From Bacillota bacterium (GTDB lineage: Bacteria > Bacillota > Clostridia > Lachnospirales > Lachnospiraceae), in NCBI GenBank assembly GCA_023387635.1, contig JAEWHU010000138.1, positions 1 to 24,090 on the forward strand: a DNA stretch of 24,090 bases. The letters are read 5' to 3'. Position numbers and translations under genes: made by a program. The notes beneath the pieces are model-generated. The model had not been told where the DNA came from. It did no database searches and was given only the letters and a program-made list of their open reading frames with translations. Of this stretch, positions 6,616 through 15,065 are shown piece by piece (within the stretch, counting starts at the first letter, position 1; the number at the start of each line of letters is the position of its first letter).

Positions 6616-6667
6616 ATGCGCTTTTTAATAGTATAGATAACTACTATTTAGAAAGTGCTTTTTTTAT
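6616..6667 (+). terminator. terminator, copy 2 (diverged) of the dispersed palindromic repeat
   Basis: The sequence follows the same plan as 5161-5211: ATGCGCTTTTTAATAGTA, a short A/T loop, CTACTATTTAGAAAGTGC, then T7. The stem has mismatches and the two arms have changed partly in step, but the match to copy 1 runs over about 50 bases. It closes the MarR-nitroreductase operon. Confidence 0.85.
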
Positions 6668-6804
6668 TTATTAGGAAATAGTGTGAGGCATAGTTTTTCC
6701 AGAATAGAAGTACATCCAAGCATCATATGAAGTATCTTGTCTTTTTTTGTTGTGTTATAGGGGATTATAGAATGTCAAAGCATTATACAGTAATTGGAAA
6801 AACA

Positions 6805-6813
6805 TGCTATAAT
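6805..6813 (+). promoter_or_regulatory. extended -10 promoter of the two-component operon
   Basis: TG-C-TATAAT at 6805-6813 is a perfect extended -10 element; the -35 region is poor (TACAGT-like near 6787), as is common for extended -10 promoters. Start expected near 6820, giving a leader of about 105 bases before the response regulator. No operator palindrome was identified. Confidence 0.5.
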
Positions 6814-6924
6814 TAAATTACATTGTAAGTTAATTATTAAATAATTTATATTGATTTATGCAAAATCAAAATTCTTATATAAAGTATGGAATTACTATTT
6901 ATCACAAATTTAAGGAGGCGGAAT

Positions 6925-8577
6925 ATGCTAAAAATCTTTTTAGTTGAGGATGAAATTATTGTTAGAGAAGGTATAAAAAATAATATAAACTGGCAAGAAA
7001 ATGGATATTTTTTCTGCGGAGAAGCAAGTGATGGAGAACTTGCTTTTCCTATGATTCAGAAATTAAAACCAGATATAGTTATTACGGATATTCGTATGCC
7101 TTTCATTGATGGGTTACAGCTTAGTCGTTTAATACGATTAGAAATGCCATGGATTAAGATAATTATCTTATCTGGTTATGGAGAATTTGAGTATGCAAAA
7201 CAAGCAATTGATATAGGAATAACGAAATATTTATTAAAGCCCATTAACGGAACAGAATTACTTAGTTGTATGAAATTAGTTGGAGAAGATATCTACAATG
7301 AACAAAGAGAGAAGGCTAATCTTGATAAATTTAAACGTGATATGAAAGAGTATGAATTGGATGAACATAGAAGATTATTTAATGATATGGTCAGTAATGA
7401 ACAACCGTTAGCACAGATTCTAGTACGTGGAAATGAACTTAATCTTGAGCTAAGTGCCATGGCATATAACATTATTTTATTTACTATGATAAATGTACAT
7501 AATGAAAAAATACAGTATGACAATTGTATTATGAAAGCTAGATGGGAATTAGAAGAATTATTTGGAAGCCAAGAAGATATTATTAAATTTGATTTTTTAA
7601 TTGAAGGGATGGCACTTTTAATAAAAGGTGAAAGTATAGGAGATATACATGAAAAGCAAGATAAATACATAAATCAAATAAAAGATATTATGGCAACTTA
7701 TCCTATTCATTACTTTGGGGGTATTGGAGTTCCAGTAACACGTCTAGGAGAGCTAAGTTGTTCATATCATGAAGCCAGTAGGGCATTTGCTTACCGATAC
7801 ATATGGAGTTCTAGTGAAATTTTAGATAGTAATTTGCTTATAAATGATGGTGTATCAATGAATGATTTTGATACTACAGGTATAGTTTCCTTAGATAAAA
7901 AGAAAGTAGAGGAGTTTTTAAAAAGTGGTACCAAAGAAGAGATTGACTACTTTGTTGATGAATATCTAAAATGCATTGGAACAGTGGTTAAAAACTCATT
8001 ATTGTTTCGTCATTATATAGTAATGGACATGACATATATTGCATCTGGCATTATGAATGAACTAGGGTGCGATAATGATATTGGGAATAAATATTTAAAT
8101 AATAAGGAGCAATTCCAAAGATTGTTATCCTCTTTTTTACATACCAAGAATTACATTAAGAATATATTCGGAAGTGCAATTGATTTAAGAGATGATATTA
8201 TATCAAAGGATGAGAAACTTATGATTAATAAAGCAAAAGCTTATATAAACGACAATTATTTTAATGATGAAATTTCATTAAATCAAGTAGCAGCAAGTGT
8301 ATATATTAGTCCAAATCATTTTAGTGCTATATTTAAGAAAAAAACAGGTGAAACATTTATTAAGTATCTAACGGATCTAAGAATGAATAAAGCAAAAGAA
8401 TTGCTAAGATGTACGGATATGAGAACATCTGAAGTTGGCTTTGCTGTAGGTTATAAAGACCCACAATATTTTTCATTTCTCTTTAAGAAAACACAAAACT
8501 GTACACCAAAACAATATCGATATGATTCAGGCAAAAGGAGCTTAAATGATCAGACAATTGAAGATAAAATTTTCTAA
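6925..8577 (+). CDS. response regulator with AraC-type DNA-binding domain (YesN family)
   Basis: A 550-residue regulator. Residues 1-120 are a receiver domain with all key positions: acidic pair E8/D9, phosphorylated D55 in DIVITDIRMP, S83 in ILSGY and K105 in LLKPI. A long middle region (about 120-430) of YesN type has no clear motif. Residues about 435-535 hold two AraC helix-turn-helix units: LNQVAASVYISPNHFSAIFKKKTG and TSEVGFAVGYKDPQYFSFLFKK, ending CTPKQYR. The start is ATG 6925 with AAGGAGG six bases upstream; a frame reaching back to 6886 has no site. Its end overlaps the kinase gene by 32 bases. Such pairs activate adjacent carbohydrate uptake operons, so the importer downstream is its likely target. 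Confidence 0.93.
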   Translation: MLKIFLVEDEIIVREGIKNNINWQENGYFFCGEASDGELAFPMIQKLKPDIVITDIRMPFIDGLQLSRLIRLEMPWIKIIILSGYGEFEYAKQAIDIGITKYLLKPINGTELLSCMKLVGEDIYNEQREKANLDKFKRDMKEYELDEHRRLFNDMVSNEQPLAQILVRGNELNLELSAMAYNIILFTMINVHNEKIQYDNCIMKARWELEELFGSQEDIIKFDFLIEGMALLIKGESIGDIHEKQDKYINQIKDIMATYPIHYFGGIGVPVTRLGELSCSYHEASRAFAYRYIWSSSEILDSNLLINDGVSMNDFDTTGIVSLDKKKVEEFLKSGTKEEIDYFVDEYLKCIGTVVKNSLLFRHYIVMDMTYIASGIMNELGCDNDIGNKYLNNKEQFQRLLSSFLHTKNYIKNIFGSAIDLRDDIISKDEKLMINKAKAYINDNYFNDEISLNQVAASVYISPNHFSAIFKKKTGETFIKYLTDLRMNKAKELLRCTDMRTSEVGFAVGYKDPQYFSFLFKKTQNCTPKQYRYDSGKRSLNDQTIEDKIF

Positions 8578-9985
8578 TCTTAAATTAAATGTGAAAATTC
8601 GTGTTTATTACTTCATCATCGTAATTATGTTTAGTTTCGTTTTCATCATGGTTTTCAATTCTACCGTGAAATATAATAAAAAATATAATGAAATTGTATC
8701 AAGTGCAACAATGGCTAGTAGCTTTAGTATAGATTTTAAAAGAGATTTTGATTATATTATGTATCGTATTATCATAGGGAGTAATTCTTTTTTGGATACC
8801 GATCCATATAAAGGGATATCAGATGCGCAAGCTATAGTAAGTAGACTAAAGAATACCTCTAGTTCAATGGGAAATATAAACAGAGCAGAAGCCATACAAA
8901 AATATCTTAATAATCTTAAAAAACATGTAAATAAGATAGAAGATAATCTGATAGAGACAGGTCATTATGATGAGAATATGAGTATCCTTGATAATGATAT
9001 CCGAGTAGTAACATCATTAATACAAGATACAATATTAGAGTACATATATTATGAAACATTAGAAATGGAAAGTATACGGAGTGAGATGGAAGTATCTATG
9101 CTAAAGACAATGGAGATAAGTATTATAATTGTATCAATTATGGCTATTGGTGGATTGTTTTTCTCGTTTATTATATCCAATAGCATATCAAAACCAGTGG
9201 CTCTACTTAGTAAGATTACAGACCAAGTAGCAAAAGGTGACTTAACAGTTCGTTCTAATATAACAACAGGTGCAGAGGTTAAAACATTAAGTGATTCGTT
9301 AAATATAATGATAGAAAAATTAAGTAATTTAATTACTACTGTTAAAATAGAGCAAAGTAATCTTAGAGAAGCTGAATTAAAACTATTGCAGGAACAAATT
9401 AATCCTCATTTTTTATATAACACACTGGATACCATTATATGGCTAGCGGAATCTAGAAAAAGTGAAGAAGTTGTTGAGATGGTGGGCTCTCTTTCTAAGT
9501 ATTTTAGGACTTCCCTTAGTAAAGGCAAAGCTCAGGTCACTTTACAGGAGGAAGAATTACATGTTCGAAGCTATTTGGAAATACAAAAAATTCGGTATAA
9601 AGATATTATGGAATATATAATTGACATACCAAAGGATTTACTTCAACTTAGTATCCCAAAGATTACACTGCAACCAATTATTGAGAATGCTCTTTATCAT
9701 GGCATAAAGAATAAAAGAGGAAAAGGTATGATAACTTTAAGAGGGAGAAGAGAGAATAATCAAGTGATTCTTCTTGTAAGTGACAACGGACTGGGAATGA
9801 TGGAAGAACGTTTATGTGAAGTTAGAAATTCATTGGGACAAACTGGACATAACAAAAAAGATTTTTTTGGACTTAATAATGTGAATGAAAGAATAAGGCT
9901 ATCTTATGGAACTGAATATGGAATTCATATAGATAGTACATATCAAATCGGTACAGAAGTAAAAATTCATATTCCGTTCCAATAA
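8546..9985 (+). CDS. sensor histidine kinase (YesM family)
   Basis: A 479-residue membrane kinase. A first membrane helix lies near residues 20-40 (YYFIIVIMFSFVFIMVF), followed by a mostly helical extracellular sensor of about 150 residues without a recognised fold, a second helix near 188-212, a HAMP domain (SNSISKPVALLSKITDQVAKGDLT), then the His_kinase domain with LLQEQINPHFLYNTLDTI; the phosphorylated His is H288. The ATP-binding domain shows LQPIIENALYHGIKNK (N box) and DNGLGM (G1). The kinase phosphorylates the regulator encoded just upstream; the genes overlap by 32 bases and the ATG has AAGGAG at 8535-8540. The sensor is short and has no Cache fold that I can see; it may sense a sugar-loaded binding protein, which is inference. 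No terminator follows. Confidence 0.93.
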   Translation: MIRQLKIKFSNLKLNVKIRVYYFIIVIMFSFVFIMVFNSTVKYNKKYNEIVSSATMASSFSIDFKRDFDYIMYRIIIGSNSFLDTDPYKGISDAQAIVSRLKNTSSSMGNINRAEAIQKYLNNLKKHVNKIEDNLIETGHYDENMSILDNDIRVVTSLIQDTILEYIYYETLEMESIRSEMEVSMLKTMEISIIIVSIMAIGGLFFSFIISNSISKPVALLSKITDQVAKGDLTVRSNITTGAEVKTLSDSLNIMIEKLSNLITTVKIEQSNLREAELKLLQEQINPHFLYNTLDTIIWLAESRKSEEVVEMVGSLSKYFRTSLSKGKAQVTLQEEELHVRSYLEIQKIRYKDIMEYIIDIPKDLLQLSIPKITLQPIIENALYHGIKNKRGKGMITLRGRRENNQVILLVSDNGLGMMEERLCEVRNSLGQTGHNKKDFFGLNNVNERIRLSYGTEYGIHIDSTYQIGTEVKIHIPFQ

Positions 9986-10159
9986 GAAACAAATAACCAT
10001 AAATAACGAAAAAGAATCATAAATTAATCACATTTTTTATTATCAGAATAATATATCTTAATTTTATCATAAAATAATAAATTGTTTTATTTTCTTATTA
10101 TGTAAAAATAGAATTGTAACAATTATTCAGTATTAACTATATAAAAGTGGAGGGTTATG
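9986..10159 (+). promoter_or_regulatory. A/T-rich gap before the importer operon, with small palindrome
   Basis: About 170 bases, over 80% A+T by eye. The only discrete features are a 13-bp palindrome AATTGT-A-ACAATT at 10112-10124 and the ribosome binding site GGAGGG at 10149-10154. No terminator for the kinase gene and no convincing promoter hexamer pair could be picked from the many A/T runs. A promoter activated by the upstream response regulator would be expected here because such promoters often lack a good -35. Confidence 0.3.
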
Positions 10160-11164
10160 ATGAAAAGAATGAAAAAGGGATTGGCAGTTTTATTAGTATG
10201 TATCTTAGGAATGACATTACTAGGATGTAACACCAAAGAATCTAAAAATGTAGATTCTACAAATTCCAAAGAGGAACATATTGTTGTGGGGTATGCGCAA
10301 GTTGGTGCAGAGTCAGACTGGCGTACAGCGAATACAAAATCTTTCCAAAGTACATTTGTTGAAGCAAATGGATATAAATTAATATTTGATGACGCTCAAC
10401 AAAAGCAAGAAAATCAGATTAAAGCCATTCGTAACTTTATTCAACAAGATGTTGATTATATTGTATTAGCACCAGTTGTTGAAACAGGATGGGAAACAGT
10501 TTTATCAGAAGCCAAAGAAGCAGGAATTCCAGTTATTTTATCTGATAGAATGATAGATGTATCCGATGATTCTCTTTATACTTGTTGGGTAGGTGGCAAT
10601 TTTATTAAAGAAGGTCATGATGCTGCTGATTGGTTAGCAGGATATTTAAAAGAGAAGGGAAAATCTGAGGAGACTATTAATATTGTAACTCTTCAAGGAA
10701 CCATTGGTTCTTCTGCTCAAGTAGGACGTACCGATGGATTTGCTGAAAAATTAAAGGATCACTCTAATTGGGTAATGCTTGATAAACAAACAGGTGAATT
10801 CACGCAGTCAAAAGGTCAAGAAGTTATGGAATCTTTCTTAAAATCTTATGATGACATTGATGTAGTTGTAGCTGAAAATGATAATATGGCATTTGGTGCT
10901 ATTGATGCTATAAAAGCAGCAGGAAAAGATCCTGGAGAAGACATTATAATCATATCATTTGACGCAGTAAAAGCAGCTTTTGAATCTATGATAGCAGGAG
11001 ATATGAATGTATCAGTTGAATGTAATCCTTTGCATGGACCAAGAGTATCAGAAATCATTCAGAAATTAGAAAAAGGTGAAACAGTAGATAAAATTGCTTA
11101 TGTAGATGAAGGCGTATTCCCAGCAGAAACAGCGGCTGAAATAATTGGAACACGTACATATTAG
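10160..11164 (+). CDS. ytfQ: sugar-binding lipoprotein of ABC importer (YtfQ-like, galactofuranose type)
   Basis: A 334-residue periplasmic-binding-like lipoprotein (type I fold, ribose/galactose group). Residues 1-23 are a lipoprotein signal: basic start, hydrophobic core and lipobox L-L-G-C with lipidated C23, so the mature protein is anchored outside the membrane. The mature part matches remembered E. coli YtfQ closely: GYAQVGAESDWR, DAQQKQENQIKAIRNFI, LAPVVETGWE, SDRMIDV, LQGTIGSSAQVGR, then a QTGEFTQSKGQEVMESFLK segment and VVVAENDNMAFGAI. E. coli YtfQ binds galactofuranose, so a furanose sugar is the best guess. Of two ATGs (10157, 10160), the second is six bases from GGAGG and preferred. 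It is followed by a repeat array and an internal terminator before the ATPase gene, which would favour excess binding protein. Confidence 0.93.
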   Translation: MKRMKKGLAVLLVCILGMTLLGCNTKESKNVDSTNSKEEHIVVGYAQVGAESDWRTANTKSFQSTFVEANGYKLIFDDAQQKQENQIKAIRNFIQQDVDYIVLAPVVETGWETVLSEAKEAGIPVILSDRMIDVSDDSLYTCWVGGNFIKEGHDAADWLAGYLKEKGKSEETINIVTLQGTIGSSAQVGRTDGFAEKLKDHSNWVMLDKQTGEFTQSKGQEVMESFLKSYDDIDVVVAENDNMAFGAIDAIKAAGKDPGEDIIIISFDAVKAAFESMIAGDMNVSVECNPLHGPRVSEIIQKLEKGETVDKIAYVDEGVFPAETAAEIIGTRTY

Positions 11165-11178
11165 TATTAAAGGAATTC

Positions 11179-11255
11179 ATAGTAACTATAATATAGTAGC
11201 TATAAATAGTAACTATTTTATAGTAACTATGTAATAGTTTATCCATAGTAATCAT
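11179..11255 (+). repeat. array of short palindromic repeats between binding protein and ATPase genes
   Basis: Four near-identical copies of the 11-bp palindrome ATAGTAACTAT lie at 11179-11189, 11193-11203 (one change, ATAGTAGCTAT), 11206-11216 and 11220-11230, with start-to-start spacings of 14, 13 and 14 bases. A decayed fifth copy is at 11245-11255. Each unit is self-complementary (ATAGT/ACTAT), so units can pair with one another in RNA or bind a symmetric protein in DNA. The array sits directly before the terminator at 11261. No function is known to me. Confidence 0.85.
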
Positions 11256-11260
11256 TTCAT

Positions 11261-11295
11261 AAGGTGGGGCGTTACTGATACGACCTCACCTTTTT
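11261..11295 (+). terminator. internal operon terminator after the binding-protein gene
   Basis: AAGGTGGGG (11261-11269) pairs with CCTCACCTT (11284-11292), with one G-U pair and two further inner C-G pairs, followed by T5 (11291-11295). It lies between the binding-protein and ATPase genes with no clear new promoter after it. Partial termination or 3'-end protection here is the usual way such operons make more binding protein than membrane parts. Confidence 0.85.
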
Positions 11296-11327
11296 ACACT
11301 AGTTTGACCAGAAAGGATTGATTCTAT

Positions 11328-12869
11328 TTGAAGACAGAAAAGGATACTATACTTACAATGCGTAATATTGATAAAATATTCCCTGGCGTAAGAGCGTTAT
11401 CCCATGTAGATTTTACATTAAGAGCAGGAGAAATCCATGCATTAATGGGTGAAAATGGGGCTGGTAAGTCCACTCTTATAAAAGTACTAACGGGAGTAGA
11501 AAAATTAGATCATGGTGAGATACATATGCAAGGAATAGAACATCCTATTGTGATACATTCTCCAAAGGACGCACAATTATATGGAATTAGTACGGTGTAT
11601 CAAGAGGTTAATCTTTGCTCTAACTTATCTGTTGCAGAGAATATTTTCATCGGAAGAGAACCTATGAAAAGGGGAAGAATTGATTGGAAAGTTATGAACA
11701 AAAAAGCAAGAGATATCTTAGATAATCTAAATATTAAGGTAAATGAAACAAAACCACTTGGTAACTATTCGGTGGCTATATGGCAAATGGTAGCGATTGC
11801 AAGAGCAGTAGATATCTCATCCAAAGTGCTAATCTTAGATGAACCTACATCTAGCTTAGATGAGAGGGAAGTTGATAAATTATTTACAGTTATGAAAACA
11901 CTAAAGGAGAAAGGGATTGGTATTATATTTGTTACACATTTTCTTGACCAAGTTTATAGAATTAGTGATCGAATAACCGTATTAAGAAATGGAAAGCTAG
12001 TTGGAGAATATGAAACTGATAAGTTAGATAAAGTGCAATTAGTAGCTAATATGATGGGAAAAGAATTACATGACTTAGAGAACATATCAAAGTTAAAAGG
12101 TGAAGCCCCATCCTTTAGTAATAAGGAAGAATCTAGGTGTTTGATTGAAGCAAAGGAACTTGGTTGTCATGGAGTTATTAAGCCTTTTAATTTAAGTGTA
12201 CATAATGGTGAAGTTGTTGGTTTGGCAGGTTTGCTTGGTTCTGGGCGTTCAGAATTATCACGTACTATCTATGGAGTGGATAAACCAGACACTGGCGAAT
12301 TAATCTATAGAGGGAAAAAACTACTTATTAATTCACCTAAGGATGCAATTATGTCATCTATGGCATATTTACCAGAGAATCGAATTGAAGAGGGAATCAT
12401 ATCAGAATTATCGGTTCGTGATAATATGATTATTGCATTGCAGGCAAAACGCGGAATATTCAAACTTCTTAGTAAGAAAGAACAAGAAGAGTTTACGGAT
12501 AAGTATATTAAGCTTCTTCAAATAAAAACATCGGATAGAGATGTTCCGATTAAAAACTTAAGTGGCGGTAATCAACAAAAAGTAATTCTTGGAAGATGGT
12601 TACTTACGAATCCAGATTTTATTATACTGGATGAACCAACAAGAGGCATTGATGTTGGTACCAAAACAGAGATACAAAAACTAATCTTAAAACTATCAAA
12701 TGAAGGGAAATCGGTACTTTTTATTTCATCTGAAATTGAAGAAATGCTTCGTGTATGTAGTAGAATTGCTATTATGAGAGACGGAAGTAAAGTTGGAGAA
12801 CTAGAAGGGGAGGAACTAAATCAAAAAGACATTATGAAAGCCATAGCAAGAGGAGGTAAAGATGAATAA
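11328..12869 (+). CDS. ytfR: sugar ABC importer ATPase, two nucleotide-binding domains (YtfR-like)
   Basis: A 513-residue tandem ATPase of the RbsA/MglA/YtfR group, on the inner membrane face. The first domain (residues 7-245) has Walker A GENGAGKST (41-49), signature NYSVAIWQMVAIARA and Walker B VLILDEPTSSLD. The second (about 265-510) has the usual degenerate Walker A GLLGSGRSE, a standard signature LSGGNQQKVILGRW and FIILDEPTRGIDVG. The odd first signature also occurs in YtfR as I recall it. The start is TTG 11328 with AAAGGA at 11312-11317, a rather long 10-base gap; the next ATG (11358) has no site and would cut the first strand. The gene overlaps the first permease by 8 bases (12862-12869). 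TTG and long spacing both imply modest translation. Confidence 0.93.
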   Translation: MKTEKDTILTMRNIDKIFPGVRALSHVDFTLRAGEIHALMGENGAGKSTLIKVLTGVEKLDHGEIHMQGIEHPIVIHSPKDAQLYGISTVYQEVNLCSNLSVAENIFIGREPMKRGRIDWKVMNKKARDILDNLNIKVNETKPLGNYSVAIWQMVAIARAVDISSKVLILDEPTSSLDEREVDKLFTVMKTLKEKGIGIIFVTHFLDQVYRISDRITVLRNGKLVGEYETDKLDKVQLVANMMGKELHDLENISKLKGEAPSFSNKEESRCLIEAKELGCHGVIKPFNLSVHNGEVVGLAGLLGSGRSELSRTIYGVDKPDTGELIYRGKKLLINSPKDAIMSSMAYLPENRIEEGIISELSVRDNMIIALQAKRGIFKLLSKKEQEEFTDKYIKLLQIKTSDRDVPIKNLSGGNQQKVILGRWLLTNPDFIILDEPTRGIDVGTKTEIQKLILKLSNEGKSVLFISSEIEEMLRVCSRIAIMRDGSKVGELEGEELNQKDIMKAIARGGKDE

Positions 12870-13917
12870 ACTAAAAATATTGTGGAAACAGATTCGAGGA
12901 TTTTCGTTGTTTTTCCCTTTGGTTTGTCTTGCTATTGTATTAATCATTAATCTAATTAAAACTCCTAATTTTTTTCACGTATCCATTAATAATGGTGTAT
13001 TCTATGGGTATATCATTGATATACTAAATCGTTCTAGTGAATTAATTGTATTAGCTATTGGAATGACTTTAGTAGTTGCTGCTTCAGGTGGAACGGATAT
13101 ATCGGTAGGGGCAGTTAGTGCAGTTGCAGGAGCAGTAACTGTCTATAGTTTAGTTGGTGCTGGTAGTAGTGAAATATATCGCATACCTTATATATTAGCT
13201 ATATTCTTAGGTCTTATGGCTGGGTTAGCATGTGGAGCCTTTAATGGTTTCTTAGTAGCAAAATTAAGGATTCAACCTATGGTAGCCACCTTAATTTTAT
13301 TTACAGCAGGACGTGGAATTGCACAGGTAATGACTCAAGGTTTTATCCTCTATGTACGAAAAGAACAATTTAAATATTTAGGTAATTTTATACCTGGCAT
13401 ACCTTTGCCCACACCAATATTTATAGCAATTTTAATGGTAATTATAACTATGATAATCCTAAAGAAAACAGCAATTGGTTTATATATTAAGTCAGTGGGC
13501 GTTAGTAGAAAAGCCTCAAGATTAGTTGGGTTAAATTCCTCATTCATTATCTTCTTGGTGTATACCTTTAGTGGACTTTGTGCAGGTATTACTGGAATGA
13601 TTATAACATCAAGGGTATATTCCATTGATGCGAATAATGCAGGACTTAATCTAGAACTAGATGCCATTCTAGCAGTAGCTATTGGAGGAAATAGTTTAGG
13701 TGGGGGTAAGTTCTCATTAGCTGGTAGTATTATTGGAGCTATTACAATTCAAGCATTAACCACATCTCTTTATGCAATGCAGATAAAAACAGATCAAATT
13801 CCTGTATTTAAAGCAATTGTAGTAATTATGATAGTGGCTTTACAATCGCCTATTTTAAAAGCTTGGATGAGTAATATGAAATATAAGAACAATGAAGGAA
13901 AGAAGGTGATGAAATGA
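12862..13917 (+). CDS. ytfT: sugar ABC importer permease 1 (YtfT-like)
   Basis: A 351-residue membrane protein of the BPD_transp_2 (RbsC/AraH) family with about nine to ten helices. Family signatures are seen: LVVAASGGTDISVGAVSAVAGA (first conserved pair of helices), a segment AGLACGAFNGFLVAKLRIQPMVATL, and the cytoplasmic coupling stretch near LDAILAVAIGGNSLGGGKFSLAGS. It forms half of the channel; the other half is the next gene's product, as in E. coli, where galactofuranose uptake needs both YtfT and YjfF. The ATG is backed by GAGGAGG and lies inside the ATPase gene end (8-base overlap); its stop overlaps the next start as ATGA (13914-13917), so translation is coupled along the operon. 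Confidence 0.9.
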   Translation: MNKLKILWKQIRGFSLFFPLVCLAIVLIINLIKTPNFFHVSINNGVFYGYIIDILNRSSELIVLAIGMTLVVAASGGTDISVGAVSAVAGAVTVYSLVGAGSSEIYRIPYILAIFLGLMAGLACGAFNGFLVAKLRIQPMVATLILFTAGRGIAQVMTQGFILYVRKEQFKYLGNFIPGIPLPTPIFIAILMVIITMIILKKTAIGLYIKSVGVSRKASRLVGLNSSFIIFLVYTFSGLCAGITGMIITSRVYSIDANNAGLNLELDAILAVAIGGNSLGGGKFSLAGSIIGAITIQALTTSLYAMQIKTDQIPVFKAIVVIMIVALQSPILKAWMSNMKYKNNEGKKVMK

Positions 13918-14933
13918 TCTCTAAGCTAAGAGAAAAATTTGGAGCTAATACTTTTCTCCTTCTTATAACCATATGTTTATTTGTAGTAATGTATACGGTA
14001 GGAATGATAATTTATAGAGATAAAAACTTTGGTAATATGCAAGTGTTTTTAAATCTATTTATTAATAATGCAGGACTTATAGTAGCATCTGTTGGAATGA
14101 CTATAGTTTTAATCACAGGAGGTATTGATATTTCCATAGGTTCTGTTGTGGCTATGACTTGTATGTTACTTGCATGGATGATGGAGAATAAGGGAATAGG
14201 TGCATTTGCTTCTATCATCATCGTATTAATAATTGGCATAATATTTGGATTTGTTCAAGGATGGCTTATCTCATATCTAAAACTTCAACCATTTATTGTA
14301 ACACTAGCAGGTATGTTTTTTGCTCGGGGCATGACGGCTATGATTAGTGTAAATATGATTACCATTAAGAATACTACTTTTCTTGCAATTGCCAAAGCTA
14401 AAATATATCTTCCAATTGGTGGTACCATCAATAAGAGAGGTACTTTGATTAAGCCGTACATATACCCAAGTGTAATTATAGGAATTGTAATTTTGATTGG
14501 GATATTTTATCTACTTAAATATACAAAATTTGGTCGTTCCATCTATGCCATTGGTGGAAATGAGCAATCAGCACTATTAATGGGATTAAACGTACAGAGA
14601 ATTAAATTAAAAGTATATATTATAAATGGTTTTTTAGCTGCATTAGCCGGTGTGGTATTTTGTTTAAATACCACAGGTGGATTTGTTGAACAGGCAAAGG
14701 GGTTTGAGATGGAAGCGATTGCTTCTGCTGTTATTGGAGGAACCCTACTAACAGGAGGAGTAGGTAATGTAATTGGCAGTCTGTTTGGGGTATTAATTAA
14801 AGGAACCATAGAGACTTTTATTACATTCCAAGGAACCTTATCATCTTGGTGGACGAAGATCGTAATTGCAGCACTTTTATGCTTTTTTATTGTTCTTCAA
14901 AGTATATTTGGTTTGTCAAAGAAGAAAAAGTAG
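13914..14933 (+). CDS. yjfF: sugar ABC importer permease 2 (YjfF-like)
   Basis: A 339-residue membrane protein of the same BPD_transp_2 family as the gene before it, with similar helix layout but clearly different sequence. It shows GMTIVLITGGIDISIGSVVAM, the stretch GWLISYLKLQPFIVTLAGMF, and the late conserved segment EMEAIASAVIGGTLLTGGVGNV that faces the ATPase. Having two different permeases rather than one homodimeric gene separates the YtfQRT-YjfF type from ribose, xylose or galactose importers, which normally have one. Start ATG 13914 has AAGGTG upstream and overlaps the previous stop (ATGA). It is the last gene of the operon, closed by the palindromic-repeat terminator at 14949. No sugar-metabolism gene follows in the window. 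Confidence 0.9.
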   Translation: MISKLREKFGANTFLLLITICLFVVMYTVGMIIYRDKNFGNMQVFLNLFINNAGLIVASVGMTIVLITGGIDISIGSVVAMTCMLLAWMMENKGIGAFASIIIVLIIGIIFGFVQGWLISYLKLQPFIVTLAGMFFARGMTAMISVNMITIKNTTFLAIAKAKIYLPIGGTINKRGTLIKPYIYPSVIIGIVILIGIFYLLKYTKFGRSIYAIGGNEQSALLMGLNVQRIKLKVYIINGFLAALAGVVFCLNTTGGFVEQAKGFEMEAIASAVIGGTLLTGGVGNVIGSLFGVLIKGTIETFITFQGTLSSWWTKIVIAALLCFFIVLQSIFGLSKKKK

Positions 14934-14948
14934 GAGAAATAAAAATAG

Positions 14949-14998
14949 ATGCACTTTCTAATAGTGGATAATAAACTACTATGAGAAGGTGCATTTTT
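14949..14998 (+). terminator. strong terminator, copy 3 of the dispersed palindromic repeat
   Basis: ATGCACTTTCTAATAGT starts the left arm and GAGAAGGTGCAT ends the right arm (to 14994), followed by T5. The loop is A/T as in copy 1. A few arm positions differ between strands, so the stem has mismatches in the middle while the ATGCAC/GTGCAT ends are kept. It closes the importer operon. A TATAAT at 15003-15008 lies just beyond it and may serve the exporter downstream, but without a good -35. Confidence 0.92.
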
Positions 14999-15065
14999 AT
15001 TGTATAATAGGGAACACTATACAAAATATATGTATGGAATTTAAATTAGAAAGTGATGAAACGGA

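Noticed and set aside
11055..11255. Reverse-strand frame across the palindromic array
   Set aside because: Translates the repeat array into Tyr/Ile-rich low complexity and overlaps the binding-protein gene; no ribosome binding site.
11178..11260. CRISPR array
   Set aside because: Units are 11 bp with 2-3 bp between them, far below CRISPR repeat and spacer sizes, and no cas genes are present.
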